The position numbers and the translations under genes were made by a program. From assembly GCA_965234405.1 (NCBI GenBank), contig OZ248346.1: 64,000 nucleotides of DNA; one strand, given 5' to 3'. The notes below the pieces were generated by a model that worked only from the letters and a program-made list of their open reading frames with translations, was not told the DNA's origin and ran no database searches. This document shows positions 44,072 through 53,470 of this stretch, piece by piece. How positions within the stretch are numbered: position 1 is the stretch's first letter; each line of letters begins with the position of its first letter. The stretch comes from Planktophila turicensis. Its GTDB lineage: Bacteria; Actinomycetota; Actinomycetes; Nanopelagicales; Nanopelagicaceae.

Positions 44072-47000
44072 ATCGCTCGAACGGTCCAGGTAAAGCTATA
44101 AGTACCGCCAGATACTAGGTATGCAGGCAGGGTATCTGGACCACAGGAAGCGGTTCCAACACCGCGGTGTGCAGCATCGATATGAACAATTGTGTTTCCT
44201 GTTGGAACTAGCTCAACATCGTGGGTTGCATCAGCAAGCTGCGCAGCTCTAAATGGTGTTGCCGATACCTGACGTGGCTTATCTAGATCAATACGAACGC
44301 CGTGGCCTTCGTTGTTAGTGAGTGCAAACCAACGAACTCCTGCATGGCCACCATTTTCTTGTGGGCGAACATAAGGAACATATTGATCTTCAACAGTTGA
44401 GACCCACTGGTGAACGCGTCCAATCTTGCGATCTGGATAGGTTTCATTTGAACCGGTACCGAAGTAGGTGTAATTACTTAATGCACCATCGATTTCGAAG
44501 TTAATACCAACACGTGCTAAGTCTTCGAACTGCTTTGGAACCGTGATGGTCTCCTTGACTGAATAACCGCCAGCAACTGGTGTGACAAGTTGAACCTGCT
44601 TGACCTTAAAGCCGGTGCTTGTCTTCCATTCGCTCGTTACCTTGTAAGACTTTGTAGTCTCAGTAATTGTGCAATCGGTGCGCTCGAGTTTGCGAACGCC
44701 GTAGCGCTCCCACTTTGATGCAATTTGTGCGATGCGATCGTTATCTGTTGGTGCGCGCCACAAGGAAAGTTCTGGGGCGAATACTCCGTAAGGAATCTGA
44801 ATCTCGCCAGCATCATCAACAGCGTTTTCAAAGAGCTCTGATGTCTTTGCTGTTCCGATTGTTTCCTTACGTGAAGGAAGTGCGAATTGGTTCCAGCCGA
44901 CTTCATGTCCTGCTGGTGCCCAATCAGTGCGGTTCTTCTGCACGATTGTGAAGTTAATGAAACGTTCGCCAGTTCCATCTGGCTTAAGAAGTGCCTTGGA
45001 TTTGATTGAAATCTTTGCGCTCTTCTGTGGAGCAATCTTTGGCAGTACAACCTTGCCGCTATCGATTACTTCTCCGTTGCGATTGATACTCCAAAACGCT
45101 TCAAAATCAGCTACATCCTTGAAGTATTGGCGGTTGGTGACAGTGAAAGTTCCTGTTGATGCCTTGGTTGTTGAGATAACGACGGGAGATGCAATCGCTT
45201 TCATCTCGTGCATTGCAGGCTTTGGTGTGCGGTCCGGGAAGACCATTCCATCGCAGACAAAGTTTCCATCGTGGCGAGTTTCGCCGAAGTCTCCGCCGTA
45301 TGCAGAACGCTTAGAACCGTCGGCAAGTGTCTGTTCGATTCCGTGATCCCAGAATTCCCAGATGAATCCACCTTGTAGACCAGGTGTGGAATGGATTGCA
45401 TCCCAATATTCCTTGAGATTTCCATTGGAGTTACCCATCGCATGCGAGTACTCGCACATAATCAATGGGCGATCTTGGCGACCTGATTTTGCGTAGGAAA
45501 GAATTGCTTTGATTGATGGATACATTGGGCTGACAACATCGGTCATTGAGTGACCGCCGCGCCAATCTCCATTGATGCCACCTTCGTAGTGAAGTGGACG
45601 TGATGGATCGAGTGCACGAGCAAAGGCCGCAGCAGCTTCATGGTTCTTGCCGCGACCTGATTCATTTCCGAGTGACCAGAAGATGACGCAGGGGTGGTGC
45701 ATATCGCGCTGGACCATACGGCCTACGCGCTCAACGAAAGCTGATGCATAACGTGGATCATTTGAGATTGAATCGTAGAAAGCATGTGATTCGATATTTG
45801 CTTCATCGATGACGTAGAAACCGAGTTCATCGCAGAGATCGTAGAAAGCAGGATCATTTGGATAGTGCGATGTGCGCACTGCGTTGAAGTTCCATCGTTT
45901 CATCTCAAGCAAATCTTGACGCATATCTTCACGGCTTAGAACGCGGCCTGTGTGGCGGTTGAAGTCGTGGCGATTAACGCCGTAGATGTAAATAAGTTTG
46001 CCGTTAACCAAGAGTTCGCGACCCTTGATTTCAACTGAGCGGAAACCGATGCGCTGCTGTGAAACTTCTTTAACGATGCCGTTAGGGCCGACCAGTTCGA
46101 TGCGAAGTGTGTATAAATTAGGGGTTTCAGCAGACCAAGCAGCCACCTTTGGAATCGTTGTTTCAAGCACGATTCGGCCTGGCCATGGCTGCTTAATTGC
46201 TTCAAGGGCCAAACGATCGCTTTCCGGCATATTGCCATCCCAGAATTCGCCAGCAAAGTGCTTGCGGTTGGCGTTGATCATCTCGGCTGTCATCTCGGTC
46301 CAGATAGGAGCGACATGCTTCTTGAGCGTCTGCGAAAGCTGAGCGCTCTTTACCTTAGGCAACTCTTCAATCGATGTGCGAAGTGTGTAGCCATCTGTCG
46401 CCTTGCCGTTTATAGAACCGATGATTGCTTCAACTTTCAAAGTACCGGTTGTGCCATCTGCCTTAAGGCCGGCAGTTGTTGCAAACTTTTCAATGAAGAC
46501 ATGTTCTGTTGCATAGAGCTTTACTGAACGAGTGATGCCACCGTGCCACCACTGATCTTGATCTTCAATGTATGTGGCATCAGACCACTTGGTCACCGCA
46601 ATACGCATCACGTTGCGATCGCGCTTTACAACAGAAGTGATGTCGAACTCTGCGGCGAGACGAGAATCCTTAGTCATACCAACTTCAACACCGTTGACAT
46701 TAATGACTGCAACGGATTCAAATCCACCTAAGTGCAAGACAACGCGCTTGTTATCCCAAGACAGTGGCAAGTCGAAGTCGCGCTCATAAATTCCTGTTGG
46801 GTTCTCTTGCGGAACTTCTGGTGCAATGTGATCCCATGGCATCTGCACGTTTGTGTAGATCGGCTTATCGAAAAATACATCGCTCGTTGGTTGCATCGTC
46901 CACAAACCAGGAACTGCAATCTTGCTCCAACGTTTGCGTACGCTCTCTGTTGGTGAGTGCAGTAGCTGGAAGCGCCAAGTGCCATCTAGTGAAAGAGTTT

Positions 47001-47076
47001 CGAAGTGCTCGATATGAAGCATTCCAAGTCGGTTGATTGAATTTGTCTCGGGGCTCATCCAGTAGTTAGGCAACAT
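44068..47076 (-). CDS. lacZ: Beta-galactosidase, GH2 LacZ type
   Basis: 1002 residues, full five-domain length. The sugar-binding jelly roll begins the protein; GVNRHDFNRHTGR, the acid-base Glu in FWSLGNESGRGKNH and the nucleophile Glu in LIMCEYSHAMGNSNG are intact; the C-terminal Bgal_small_N domain ends near PAYLVSGG. No signal peptide, so intracellular. Good ribosome site AGAGGA eight bases before the ATG. No lactose permease or repressor is adjacent. Cleaves beta-galactosides from algal or other glycans. Confidence 0.96.
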   Translation of the reverse strand: MLPNYWMSPETNSINRLGMLHIEHFETLSLDGTWRFQLLHSPTESVRKRWSKIAVPGLWTMQPTSDVFFDKPIYTNVQMPWDHIAPEVPQENPTGIYERDFDLPLSWDNKRVVLHLGGFESVAVINVNGVEVGMTKDSRLAAEFDITSVVKRDRNVMRIAVTKWSDATYIEDQDQWWHGGITRSVKLYATEHVFIEKFATTAGLKADGTTGTLKVEAIIGSINGKATDGYTLRTSIEELPKVKSAQLSQTLKKHVAPIWTEMTAEMINANRKHFAGEFWDGNMPESDRLALEAIKQPWPGRIVLETTIPKVAAWSAETPNLYTLRIELVGPNGIVKEVSQQRIGFRSVEIKGRELLVNGKLIYIYGVNRHDFNRHTGRVLSREDMRQDLLEMKRWNFNAVRTSHYPNDPAFYDLCDELGFYVIDEANIESHAFYDSISNDPRYASAFVERVGRMVQRDMHHPCVIFWSLGNESGRGKNHEAAAAFARALDPSRPLHYEGGINGDWRGGHSMTDVVSPMYPSIKAILSYAKSGRQDRPLIMCEYSHAMGNSNGNLKEYWDAIHSTPGLQGGFIWEFWDHGIEQTLADGSKRSAYGGDFGETRHDGNFVCDGMVFPDRTPKPAMHEMKAIASPVVISTTKASTGTFTVTNRQYFKDVADFEAFWSINRNGEVIDSGKVVLPKIAPQKSAKISIKSKALLKPDGTGERFINFTIVQKNRTDWAPAGHEVGWNQFALPSRKETIGTAKTSELFENAVDDAGEIQIPYGVFAPELSLWRAPTDNDRIAQIASKWERYGVRKLERTDCTITETTKSYKVTSEWKTSTGFKVKQVQLVTPVAGGYSVKETITVPKQFEDLARVGINFEIDGALSNYTYFGTGSNETYPDRKIGRVHQWVSTVEDQYVPYVRPQENGGHAGVRWFALTNNEGHGVRIDLDKPRQVSATPFRAAQLADATHDVELVPTGNTIVHIDAAHRGVGTASCGPDTLPAYLVSGGTYSFTWTVRAI

Positions 47077-47163
47077 GTCGGCAATCCTCTCACCCCACTG
47101 CGCTTAAATGAATGTAAAAAAAGGTCACGAAAAGGTTGCTTTTTAGGGTGGAAATCTACGATT

Positions 47164-47191
47164 TTTACAATCTGCCAATAACTGCCATAAT
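47164..47191 (+). promoter_or_regulatory. Predicted tRNA-Thr promoter
   Basis: TTTACA (47164-47169) and CATAAT (47186-47191) with 16-base spacing, ending 15 bases before the mature tRNA 5' end. Confidence 0.5.
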
Positions 47192-47205
47192 TACGCCCGC
47201 AGTAC

Positions 47206-47280
47206 GCCTCCCTAGCTCAGTGGTAGAGCAGCTCACTTGTAATGAGCAGGTCATCCGTTCAATCCGGATGGGGGGCTCCA
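47206..47280 (+). tRNA. tRNA-Thr (anticodon TGT)
   Basis: 75 bases with all four arms. Acceptor GCCTCCC pairs GGGGGGC (one G-T); D arm GCTC/GAGC; anticodon stem GCTCA/TGAGC with loop CTTGTAA, anticodon TGT reading ACA; T arm ATCCG/CGGAT with TTCAATC loop; encoded CCA end. It lies 32 bases before the carbonic anhydrase start on the same strand and may be cotranscribed with it. Confidence 0.96.
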
Positions 47281-47312
47281 GTATTACTCCATCGATTACG
47301 GGAGGAGTCACA

Positions 47313-47831
47313 ATGTCTAATAACTCATTTCCTCATGATTCTTTCGATGATCTCTTGGCAGCAAATGTTGAATACCAGAAGACATTTAAATACTCCGGAC
47401 TTACAGGTTCAGCTGCAAAAGGCTTAGCAATCGTCACCTGCATGGATTCACGCATCAATCCATTGTCAGTAATTGGTTTGCGATCAGGAGATGCCAAGAT
47501 TCTTCGTAACGCAGGTGCTCGAGTCACAGAAGACGTAATTCGTACCCTGGTTCTTGCCACCTATCTTCTTAACGTCAATCGCATCTTGGTAATGCCACAT
47601 ACAGATTGCAAGATGGCAGAAAATGATGAGGCCGATTTCCATAAGTTGATCGATGAGCAATATGGCGTCAATACATCAAGTCTTGAATTTCGCACATCTC
47701 GTGATCAGCGCGGATCTCTTGCTAGCGATTTAAACCGTATTCGCTCGTATCCGCTGTTGCGTGAAGGCGTTGTTGTTGCTGGCGCTATTTATGATGTGAA
47801 GACAGGATCAATCGAACCTTTTGAAGGTTAA
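47313..47831 (+). CDS. Beta-class carbonic anhydrase
   Basis: 172 residues from ATG 47313, where GGGAGGAG precedes; the longer frame crosses the tRNA and is an artefact. Zn ligands and Asp-Arg dyad are in VTCMDSRINP and MPHTDCKMA; ILRNAGARVTEDVIRTL is conserved. Short, Mycobacterium Rv1284-like form. Converts CO2 and bicarbonate, useful for carboxylations. The stop is directly next to the stop of the convergent hydrolase. Confidence 0.92.
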   Translation: MSNNSFPHDSFDDLLAANVEYQKTFKYSGLTGSAAKGLAIVTCMDSRINPLSVIGLRSGDAKILRNAGARVTEDVIRTLVLATYLLNVNRILVMPHTDCKMAENDEADFHKLIDEQYGVNTSSLEFRTSRDQRGSLASDLNRIRSYPLLREGVVVAGAIYDVKTGSIEPFEG

Positions 47832-48602
47832 TTAATTTGCAGGGTTTGTTCTGCGAATTGGCATCTTGGTAATTGGGTAGCTTAAATCCTCAAGAAATTC
47901 TGTAATCAGGAGATTGACAAGGCCTGGTTTCTCTTTTGGCAAGATATGCGAAGTTCCAGGGACAATTGCTAATTGACCAAGAGGTAAGGCGCGAAATAAT
48001 TCAAGTGTGTGTTCATGTTGAATGACATCATCATCGCCGGCCATCACCAGTACTGGGCACTGTATCTGTGCAATATCGCTCAGTGGAATATCTGGCTCTG
48101 ATTTCCACATCTCATGGAAATGTTGGTGGATACGATCGAGCGTTTCAGGGGAGTCAGGAGAGTAGGTCGCAAATTCAGCGCGATCTTCTTCGGAGATCGG
48201 ATTCATCTCAAACTCAGGAACTGTTCCGGTGAAGTGGAAGTTTGCTGCGATGGAAACTAGGGATTTCACTAAATCAGGGCGTTGAATCGCGATAAAGAGT
48301 CCGATAATGCCACCGTCGCTCCACCCGATGATATGTGCGGGCTCTTTCACAACAGTTTCGAGATAGGCGATAGCTTCGCGAACTTGATATTTAAAGTTGA
48401 TACTCTCTTGACGGTACGAGGTGAATCCATGGGACGAACGGTCGTATCCGTACACGTGATATCCATCGAGATCAGGAACAATCTGATCAGCCCAGTGAGC
48501 AGTCTGGCTTAAACCACCGTGAAGCAATAAGACTGCTTCGCCATTGTTATCCCATTCGTATGAATAGACCTGATGGCCATCAACGTTTAGGTATTGCGGC
48601 AT
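47832..48602 (-). CDS. Alpha/beta hydrolase
   Basis: 256 residues from ATG 48602, which overlaps the NDH-2 stop by a few bases. Oxyanion segment LLLHGGLSQ, nucleophile elbow IIGWSDGGIIG, Asp in MAGDDDVIQ and His in VPGTSHILPKEKP complete the catalytic set. Small-molecule ester or lactone hydrolase type; substrate unknown. Cotranscribed with the NDH-2 gene. Confidence 0.88.
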   Translation of the reverse strand: MPQYLNVDGHQVYSYEWDNNGEAVLLLHGGLSQTAHWADQIVPDLDGYHVYGYDRSSHGFTSYRQESINFKYQVREAIAYLETVVKEPAHIIGWSDGGIIGLFIAIQRPDLVKSLVSIAANFHFTGTVPEFEMNPISEEDRAEFATYSPDSPETLDRIHQHFHEMWKSEPDIPLSDIAQIQCPVLVMAGDDDVIQHEHTLELFRALPLGQLAIVPGTSHILPKEKPGLVNLLITEFLEDLSYPITKMPIRRTNPAN

Positions 48603-48604
48603 TG

Positions 48605-49837
48605 TTAGAGCGTATCCATGATGTGGCGGTTGCCGCGATCGAAGGTGAGGTAGTTCCAAGTCCAGTCAGCGATAGTGCCGATCTTGTTACGTCCACCTAA
48701 GAGATAGAACAAGTGAAGCCATAGCCACGCATACCAAGCGAGCGGACCTGACATTCTAAATTTACCGACTTCAACAACTGCTTTGTGGCGACCGATGGTG
48801 GCCATAGAACCCTTATCAATGTATTTAAATGGCTTTAGAGCAACGCCAGCATGCTTGCGCAAGATCTGCTTTGCAACCCACTTACCTTGCTGCATCGCAA
48901 CAGGTGCAACCATTGGATAGAAGCGTCCATCAGCGTTCTTTGAACCGTTGATATCGCCAATCGCCCAGATATTTGGGTAGTGATTTACTTCTAAGTTTTC
49001 ATCGGTATCGATACGTGATCCGACGATAGGAAGATTCAAAAGTCCTGCAGTGGGTTCACCCTTAACGCCAGCCGCCCAAATTGTTACTTCTGCTGGAATT
49101 GGTTCGCCTTCTTTAAGAATGATTTTGCGAGATTGAATTTCGCGCACTGCCGTATTGGTCTTAACGAAGACGCCCAACTTATGTAGATCTGATTCTGCGC
49201 GAGCAGATAACTTCTCGCTAAACATTGGAAGGATGCGCGGGCCAGCTTCAATCAAGTAGATATCGATGTGGTTGGCAGCGTGCGCGAGATCGTTCTTGAG
49301 TGGTCCGCGCTTTAGCTCGGCAAGAGCGCCAGCCATTTCAACTCCTGTGGGTCCGCCGCCGACGACTGCAATTGATAGGCGAGTGTCATCTTCAAAACGG
49401 GCCAAGTCTTCAAAGCGGCGCATTACTTCTGCGCGAATCGTGATTGCCTCATTAACGCTCTTCATTCCAAGGCCATGTTCAACAACGCCCGGAACTCCGA
49501 AGTCAGCGGTTGCTGAACCGAGAGCAACGATGAGGTGATCGAATTCGAGAGTTTCAGATGAATCAAGTTTGACGGTCTTGTTCTTGTGATCAACAGAGAT
49601 TGGTGAGCCCATACGGAATTTGATTCCGGTCTTGCGAAGGGCTCCGCGCACTGGGTGAACTACGTGATCAGCAGCAAGGCCGGCAGTTGATACCTGATAG
49701 AGAAGAGGTAAGAAGGTTTGGAAGTTATGGCGGTCAACGACGGTGACATCGGCCTCTTTAGCTAGCGCCTTTGCAGCTCCAAGCCCACCGAAGCCGGCTC
49801 CGAGAATGACAACGCGCGGTCGAGTAGAAGAAGGCAT
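48605..49837 (-). CDS. ndh: Type II NADH dehydrogenase (NDH-2)
   Basis: 410 residues. FAD site VVILGAGFGGLGAAKAL at 9-25, NADH site SIAVVGGGPTGVEMAGALAEL, and the second FAD site IWAIGDINGS. C-terminal amphipathic part with FYLLGGRNKIG for membrane contact. Passes electrons from NADH to quinone without pumping protons. TAGACT (complement of 49844-49849) six bases before the ATG. Confidence 0.92.
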   Translation of the reverse strand: MPSSTRPRVVILGAGFGGLGAAKALAKEADVTVVDRHNFQTFLPLLYQVSTAGLAADHVVHPVRGALRKTGIKFRMGSPISVDHKNKTVKLDSSETLEFDHLIVALGSATADFGVPGVVEHGLGMKSVNEAITIRAEVMRRFEDLARFEDDTRLSIAVVGGGPTGVEMAGALAELKRGPLKNDLAHAANHIDIYLIEAGPRILPMFSEKLSARAESDLHKLGVFVKTNTAVREIQSRKIILKEGEPIPAEVTIWAAGVKGEPTAGLLNLPIVGSRIDTDENLEVNHYPNIWAIGDINGSKNADGRFYPMVAPVAMQQGKWVAKQILRKHAGVALKPFKYIDKGSMATIGRHKAVVEVGKFRMSGPLAWYAWLWLHLFYLLGGRNKIGTIADWTWNYLTFDRGNRHIMDTL

Positions 49838-49860
49838 GGGGTAAGTCTAGGCTGACTTAC
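49838..49860. promoter_or_regulatory. Overlapping divergent leaderless promoters of ndh and the NmrA/DUF2867 gene
   Basis: The 23-base gap holds TAGACT for ndh (complement of 49844-49849) and TAGGCT for the plus-strand gene (49848-49853). The two boxes share two bases, so polymerase can occupy only one at a time. Confidence 0.55.
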
Positions 49861-51330
49861 ATGGATACGCAGAACCGACTCTTTCTCGTAACCGGTGCAT
49901 CCGGTTATGTAGGCGGGCGTCTGGTGCGCGATTTATTGGGCGATGGCAAGAAAGTGCGCGTGCTTGTGCGCGATGCAAAGAAGATTCAAGGCCAAAGTTG
50001 GGCCAATGCCGTTGAAATCATCGAAGGCAATGCAAGTAATTCGCAAGACCTTGATCGCGCGCTCGCTGGTGTGCACACTGCTTATTACTTGCTGCACTCA
50101 ATTAACGTTGCAACAGATTTTGGCGATATCGAAGCTGCGATGGCAAAAGGTTTTGCAGAGTCTGCCCAGCGTCAAAACGTTGCACAGATTATTTACCTTG
50201 GTGGAATTGCAAATGATGAAAATCGCAGCCGCCATTTAACTTCTCGCATGAATACCGGAACACAGTTGGCATCGACTTCTGTTCCTGTTCTTGAACTTCG
50301 CGCTGGAATCATTATTGGATCGGGTTCTGCATCCTTTGAAATGTTGCGCCACTTAACGCACCGCTTGCCGATCATGACAACGCCAAAGTGGGTATCAAAT
50401 CGCACCCAGCCAATCGCTATTCGCGATGTTCTGTACTACCTGCGCAACGTGGCTAATCTCGAACAACCCGTAAGCCGCATCTGCGATATCGGGGGACCCG
50501 AGGTCGTTACCTACGCTGCCATGATGCAGAAATTTGCTGAGATTTCAGGGCTTCGTAAGCGCAAGATTATTCAAGTGCCAGTGCTTACTCCAAAGCTTTC
50601 TAGTTTGTGGATTGGCTTTGTAACCCCTGTTCCAACTTCACTTGCGCGCCCTTTGGTTGAATCACTGATTAGCGAAGTTGTTGTTGATTCCCGCAAAGCA
50701 ATTACTGATTTGATTCCACTTCCATCTGAAGGACTGCTCACTGTTTCGCAAGCGATTCAATTAGCGCTTACTCGTACTGCCGAAAACTCAGTAGATACAC
50801 GTTGGTCTGATGCTGCATTTCCAACAGCTCCTTGGCAGAAAGCACAGAGCGATCCTGATTGGGCAGGCGAACTCACTTTGAAAGACCATCGCGAAATTAC
50901 AACGGAAGCATCGATTGCAAAAGTCTGGGAACAGATTGAAGGAATCGGCGGAGAACGCGGATGGTTCGGTTCCGGTTGGTTGTGGTACTTGCGCGGATTA
51001 CTCGATCGCATTGTTGGTGGAGTTGGTCTTCGACGCGGTCGTCGTGATCCGCAACATCTTCGTATCGGTGACAGTTTAGATTTCTGGCGCGTTGAAGGTT
51101 TAGAACATGGGAAGCATCTGCGTCTCTATGCCGAAATGATTCTGCCGGGAAAAGCGTGGCTCGAATTTAATCTGACTGAAAAAGATGGCCAGACTGTTGT
51201 TACGCAAGATGCTCTCTTTGAACCTCGCGGATTAGGTGGCCAGATTTATTGGTATGTGGTCTCGCCATTTCACTTCTTTATCTTTCCAACGATGCTTCGC
51301 AATATTGTGAAGGCCGCCCGAAAATCTTAA
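49861..51330 (+). CDS. NmrA-like NAD(P)-binding protein with DUF2867 domain
   Basis: 489 residues. N-terminal Rossmann domain: FLVTGASGYVGGRLVRDLL and AYYLLHSIN; C-terminal about 170 residues match DUF2867: WFGSGWLWYLRGLLDRIVGG, LRIGDSLDFWRVE, PGKAWLEF and ALFEPRGLGGQIYWYVVSPFH. A standard actinobacterial two-domain protein of unknown reaction. Leaderless, TAGGCT seven bases upstream. Confidence 0.88.
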   Translation: MDTQNRLFLVTGASGYVGGRLVRDLLGDGKKVRVLVRDAKKIQGQSWANAVEIIEGNASNSQDLDRALAGVHTAYYLLHSINVATDFGDIEAAMAKGFAESAQRQNVAQIIYLGGIANDENRSRHLTSRMNTGTQLASTSVPVLELRAGIIIGSGSASFEMLRHLTHRLPIMTTPKWVSNRTQPIAIRDVLYYLRNVANLEQPVSRICDIGGPEVVTYAAMMQKFAEISGLRKRKIIQVPVLTPKLSSLWIGFVTPVPTSLARPLVESLISEVVVDSRKAITDLIPLPSEGLLTVSQAIQLALTRTAENSVDTRWSDAAFPTAPWQKAQSDPDWAGELTLKDHREITTEASIAKVWEQIEGIGGERGWFGSGWLWYLRGLLDRIVGGVGLRRGRRDPQHLRIGDSLDFWRVEGLEHGKHLRLYAEMILPGKAWLEFNLTEKDGQTVVTQDALFEPRGLGGQIYWYVVSPFHFFIFPTMLRNIVKAARKS

Positions 51331-51381
51331 GTGCGCGCTAAATCCCACACTTTTTAGAAACTCCAATCTAAGATTGCCCAC

Positions 51382-51648
51382 ATGTCAGCGCTCGAGAACC
51401 CAGGAACTACAGGTTCGACTTTGACTGACCTCGAAACTCGTATCCTCGATTTCGAACGTAACTGGTGGCGTTTTGCCGGTGCGAAAGAGACTGCAATTAA
51501 AGAGCTCTTCGACCTCACAGCCCCTCGTTACTACCAACTGCTCAACGACCTCATCGATCGTGATGATGCCCTCGAGGCCTCTCCGATGCTGGTGAAGCGC
51601 CTTCGCCGCCTGCGTGAAGCCCGCATGCAGGCCCGTTCAGCCCGCTAA
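51382..51648 (+). CDS. DUF3263 protein
   Basis: 88 residues. LETRILDFERNWWRFAGAKE, IKELFDLTAPRYYQLLNDLI and RRLREARMQAR fit DUF3263, a small actinobacterial family with helix-turn-helix-like character. TAAGAT lies seven bases before the ATG. Ends 59 bases before the groEL CIRCE element. Confidence 0.9.
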   Translation: MSALENPGTTGSTLTDLETRILDFERNWWRFAGAKETAIKELFDLTAPRYYQLLNDLIDRDDALEASPMLVKRLRRLREARMQARSAR

Positions 51649-51672
51649 AGCCCCTCACTCCACCCTCTCGTT

Positions 51673-51701
51673 TTGCTAGGGGGAATAAACCCGTCTAGAT
51701 T
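51673..51701 (+). promoter_or_regulatory. groEL promoter
   Basis: TTGCTA (51673-51678) and TAGATT (51696-51701) with 17-base spacing; the start point would fall at the first bases of the CIRCE element. Confidence 0.65.
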
Positions 51702-51706
51702 TGGCG

Positions 51707-51733
51707 TTAGCACTCGAGGGTCGAGAGTGATAA
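51707..51733. promoter_or_regulatory. CIRCE operator (HrcA site) before groEL
   Basis: TTAGCACTC, nine bases, then GAGTGATAA; one mismatch to the consensus TTAGCACTC-N9-GAGTGCTAA. Expected to bind HrcA and repress groEL without stress. Confidence 0.93.
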
Positions 51734-51775
51734 TTCGACCCGTTGTAACCAGACGATTAATAGGAGCTAACAACT

Positions 51776-53398
51776 ATGGCAAAGATGATTGCCTTTAATG
51801 AAGAAGCCCGCCGCGGTCTAGAGCGCGGAATGAACGTACTCGCTGATGCAGTCAAGGTAACCCTTGGACCCCGCGGACGTAACGTCGTACTTGAAAAGAA
51901 GTGGGGATCACCAACAATTACTAACGATGGCGTATCCATCGCTAAAGATATTGAACTTGATGATCCATGGGAAAAGATCGGCGCAGAGCTCGTTAAGGAA
52001 GTTGCTAAGAAGACAGATGATGTCGCAGGCGACGGAACAACGACTGCAACAGTTCTTGCTCAAGCGCTCGTTCGCGAAGGTCTTCGCAACGTAGCAGCAG
52101 GATCAAACCCAATGGCACTTAAGCGCGGAATCGAGAAGGCAGTAGCTGCCATCGTGACCGAGCTCGGTGCAATGTCAAAGAGCGTTGATTCAAAGGAACA
52201 GATCGCAGCAACTGCATCAATTTCTGCAGCGGACGCGACTATCGGCGAGATGATCGCTGAAGCGATGGATAAGGTCGGCAAGGAAGGCGTTATCACTGTT
52301 GAAGAGTCAAATACTTTTGGACTCGAACTCGAACTCACCGAAGGTATGCGCTTCGATAAGGGTTACGTTTCACCATATTTCGTAACAGATACAGATCGTA
52401 TGGAAGCAGTTCTTGAAGATGCGTACATCTTGATCACAAGCAACAAGATTGCAAATATCAAGGAGCTCGTACCTGTACTTGAGAAGGTCATGCAATCAGG
52501 TAAGCCACTTGCGATCCTCGCTGAAGATATTGAAGGCGAAGCACTTGCAACTCTCGTTGTTAACAAGATCAAGGGAACATTTAAGTCAGCAGCTGTTAAG
52601 GCTCCTGGCTTTGGAGATCGTCGTAAGGCGATGCTTCAGGACATTGCAATCCTTACAGGTGCAACAGTGATCTCTGACGAAGTTGGTCTCAAGCTAGAAA
52701 CAGCTGGACTTGAACTTCTTGGTCGCGCTCGCAAGGTTGTTATCTCTAAGGATGAAACAACAATCATCGAAGGTCTCGGAGATGAAGCGCAGCTCAAGGG
52801 CCGCGTTACACAGATTCGTACCGAAATCGAAAACTCAGATTCAGATTACGACAGGGAAAAGCTTCAAGAGCGCCTTGCAAAGCTCGCTGGCGGAGTTGCT
52901 GTCATCAAGGCAGGAGCTGCAACAGAAGTTGAACTCAAGGAGCGCAAGCACCGCATCGAAGATGCTGTTCGTAACGCAAAGGCTGCAGTAGAAGAAGGAA
53001 TCGTCGCCGGTGGTGGCGTTGCACTTCTTCAGGCAGCAACTGCAGCATTTAAGAAGCTCAAGCTTGAAGGCGATGAAGCAACTGGTGCAAAGATCGTCGA
53101 ACTTTCAATCGAAGCTCCACTCAAGCAGATTGCGGTTAACGCAGGACTTGAAGGCGGAGTCATCGTTGAGAAGGTTCGTAACCTCGAAGCAGGTTTCGGT
53201 CTCAACGCAGCAACTGGAGAATATGTAGACATGATCAAGGCTGGCATCATCGATCCAGCTAAGGTCACACGTTCTGCACTTCAGAATGCAGCATCAATCG
53301 CAGCTCTCTTTATTACAACAGAGGCAGTGATTACAGATAAGCCAGAACCAAAGTCAGCGAATGCGATGCCACAGGGTGGCGGAGACATGGACTTCTAA
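51776..53398 (+). CDS. groL: 60-kDa chaperonin GroEL
   Basis: 540 residues, complete. LGPRGRNVVLEKKWGSPTITNDG, DDVAGDGTTTATVLAQALV and the AAVEEGIVAGGGVALL signature are intact; the C-terminal tail is GGGDMDF. No groES is adjacent, so this is the separate GroEL2-type copy usual in actinobacteria. CIRCE at 51707 and AGGAG nine bases before the ATG; codons are biased toward high expression. Confidence 0.98.
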   Translation: MAKMIAFNEEARRGLERGMNVLADAVKVTLGPRGRNVVLEKKWGSPTITNDGVSIAKDIELDDPWEKIGAELVKEVAKKTDDVAGDGTTTATVLAQALVREGLRNVAAGSNPMALKRGIEKAVAAIVTELGAMSKSVDSKEQIAATASISAADATIGEMIAEAMDKVGKEGVITVEESNTFGLELELTEGMRFDKGYVSPYFVTDTDRMEAVLEDAYILITSNKIANIKELVPVLEKVMQSGKPLAILAEDIEGEALATLVVNKIKGTFKSAAVKAPGFGDRRKAMLQDIAILTGATVISDEVGLKLETAGLELLGRARKVVISKDETTIIEGLGDEAQLKGRVTQIRTEIENSDSDYDREKLQERLAKLAGGVAVIKAGAATEVELKERKHRIEDAVRNAKAAVEEGIVAGGGVALLQAATAAFKKLKLEGDEATGAKIVELSIEAPLKQIAVNAGLEGGVIVEKVRNLEAGFGLNAATGEYVDMIKAGIIDPAKVTRSALQNAASIAALFITTEAVITDKPEPKSANAMPQGGGDMDF

Positions 53399-53417
53399 GT
53401 TCACGCGTAATTAGTTA

Positions 53418-53459
53418 CAGAAGGCCCTCGAGATTAACGTCTCGGGGGCCTTCTGCTTT
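53418..53459 (+). terminator. groEL terminator
   Basis: Arms CAGAAGGCCCTCGAGA (53418-53433) and TCTCGGGGGCCTTCTG (53440-53455), one mismatch, six-base loop, then CTTT. Its tail runs into the TACGAT -10 box of the next gene. Confidence 0.88.
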
Positions 53460-53470
53460 ACGATTAGAAC

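Noticed and set aside
46258..47036. Several antisense ORFs of 60-139 codons within lacZ
   Set aside because: They lie opposite a well-conserved gene, have no ribosome sites and show composition expected of shadows of lacZ codon use.
47136..47312. N-terminal extension of the carbonic anhydrase through the tRNA
   Set aside because: The frame passes across a complete tRNA-Thr; ATG 47313 has a strong ribosome site and gives the family length.
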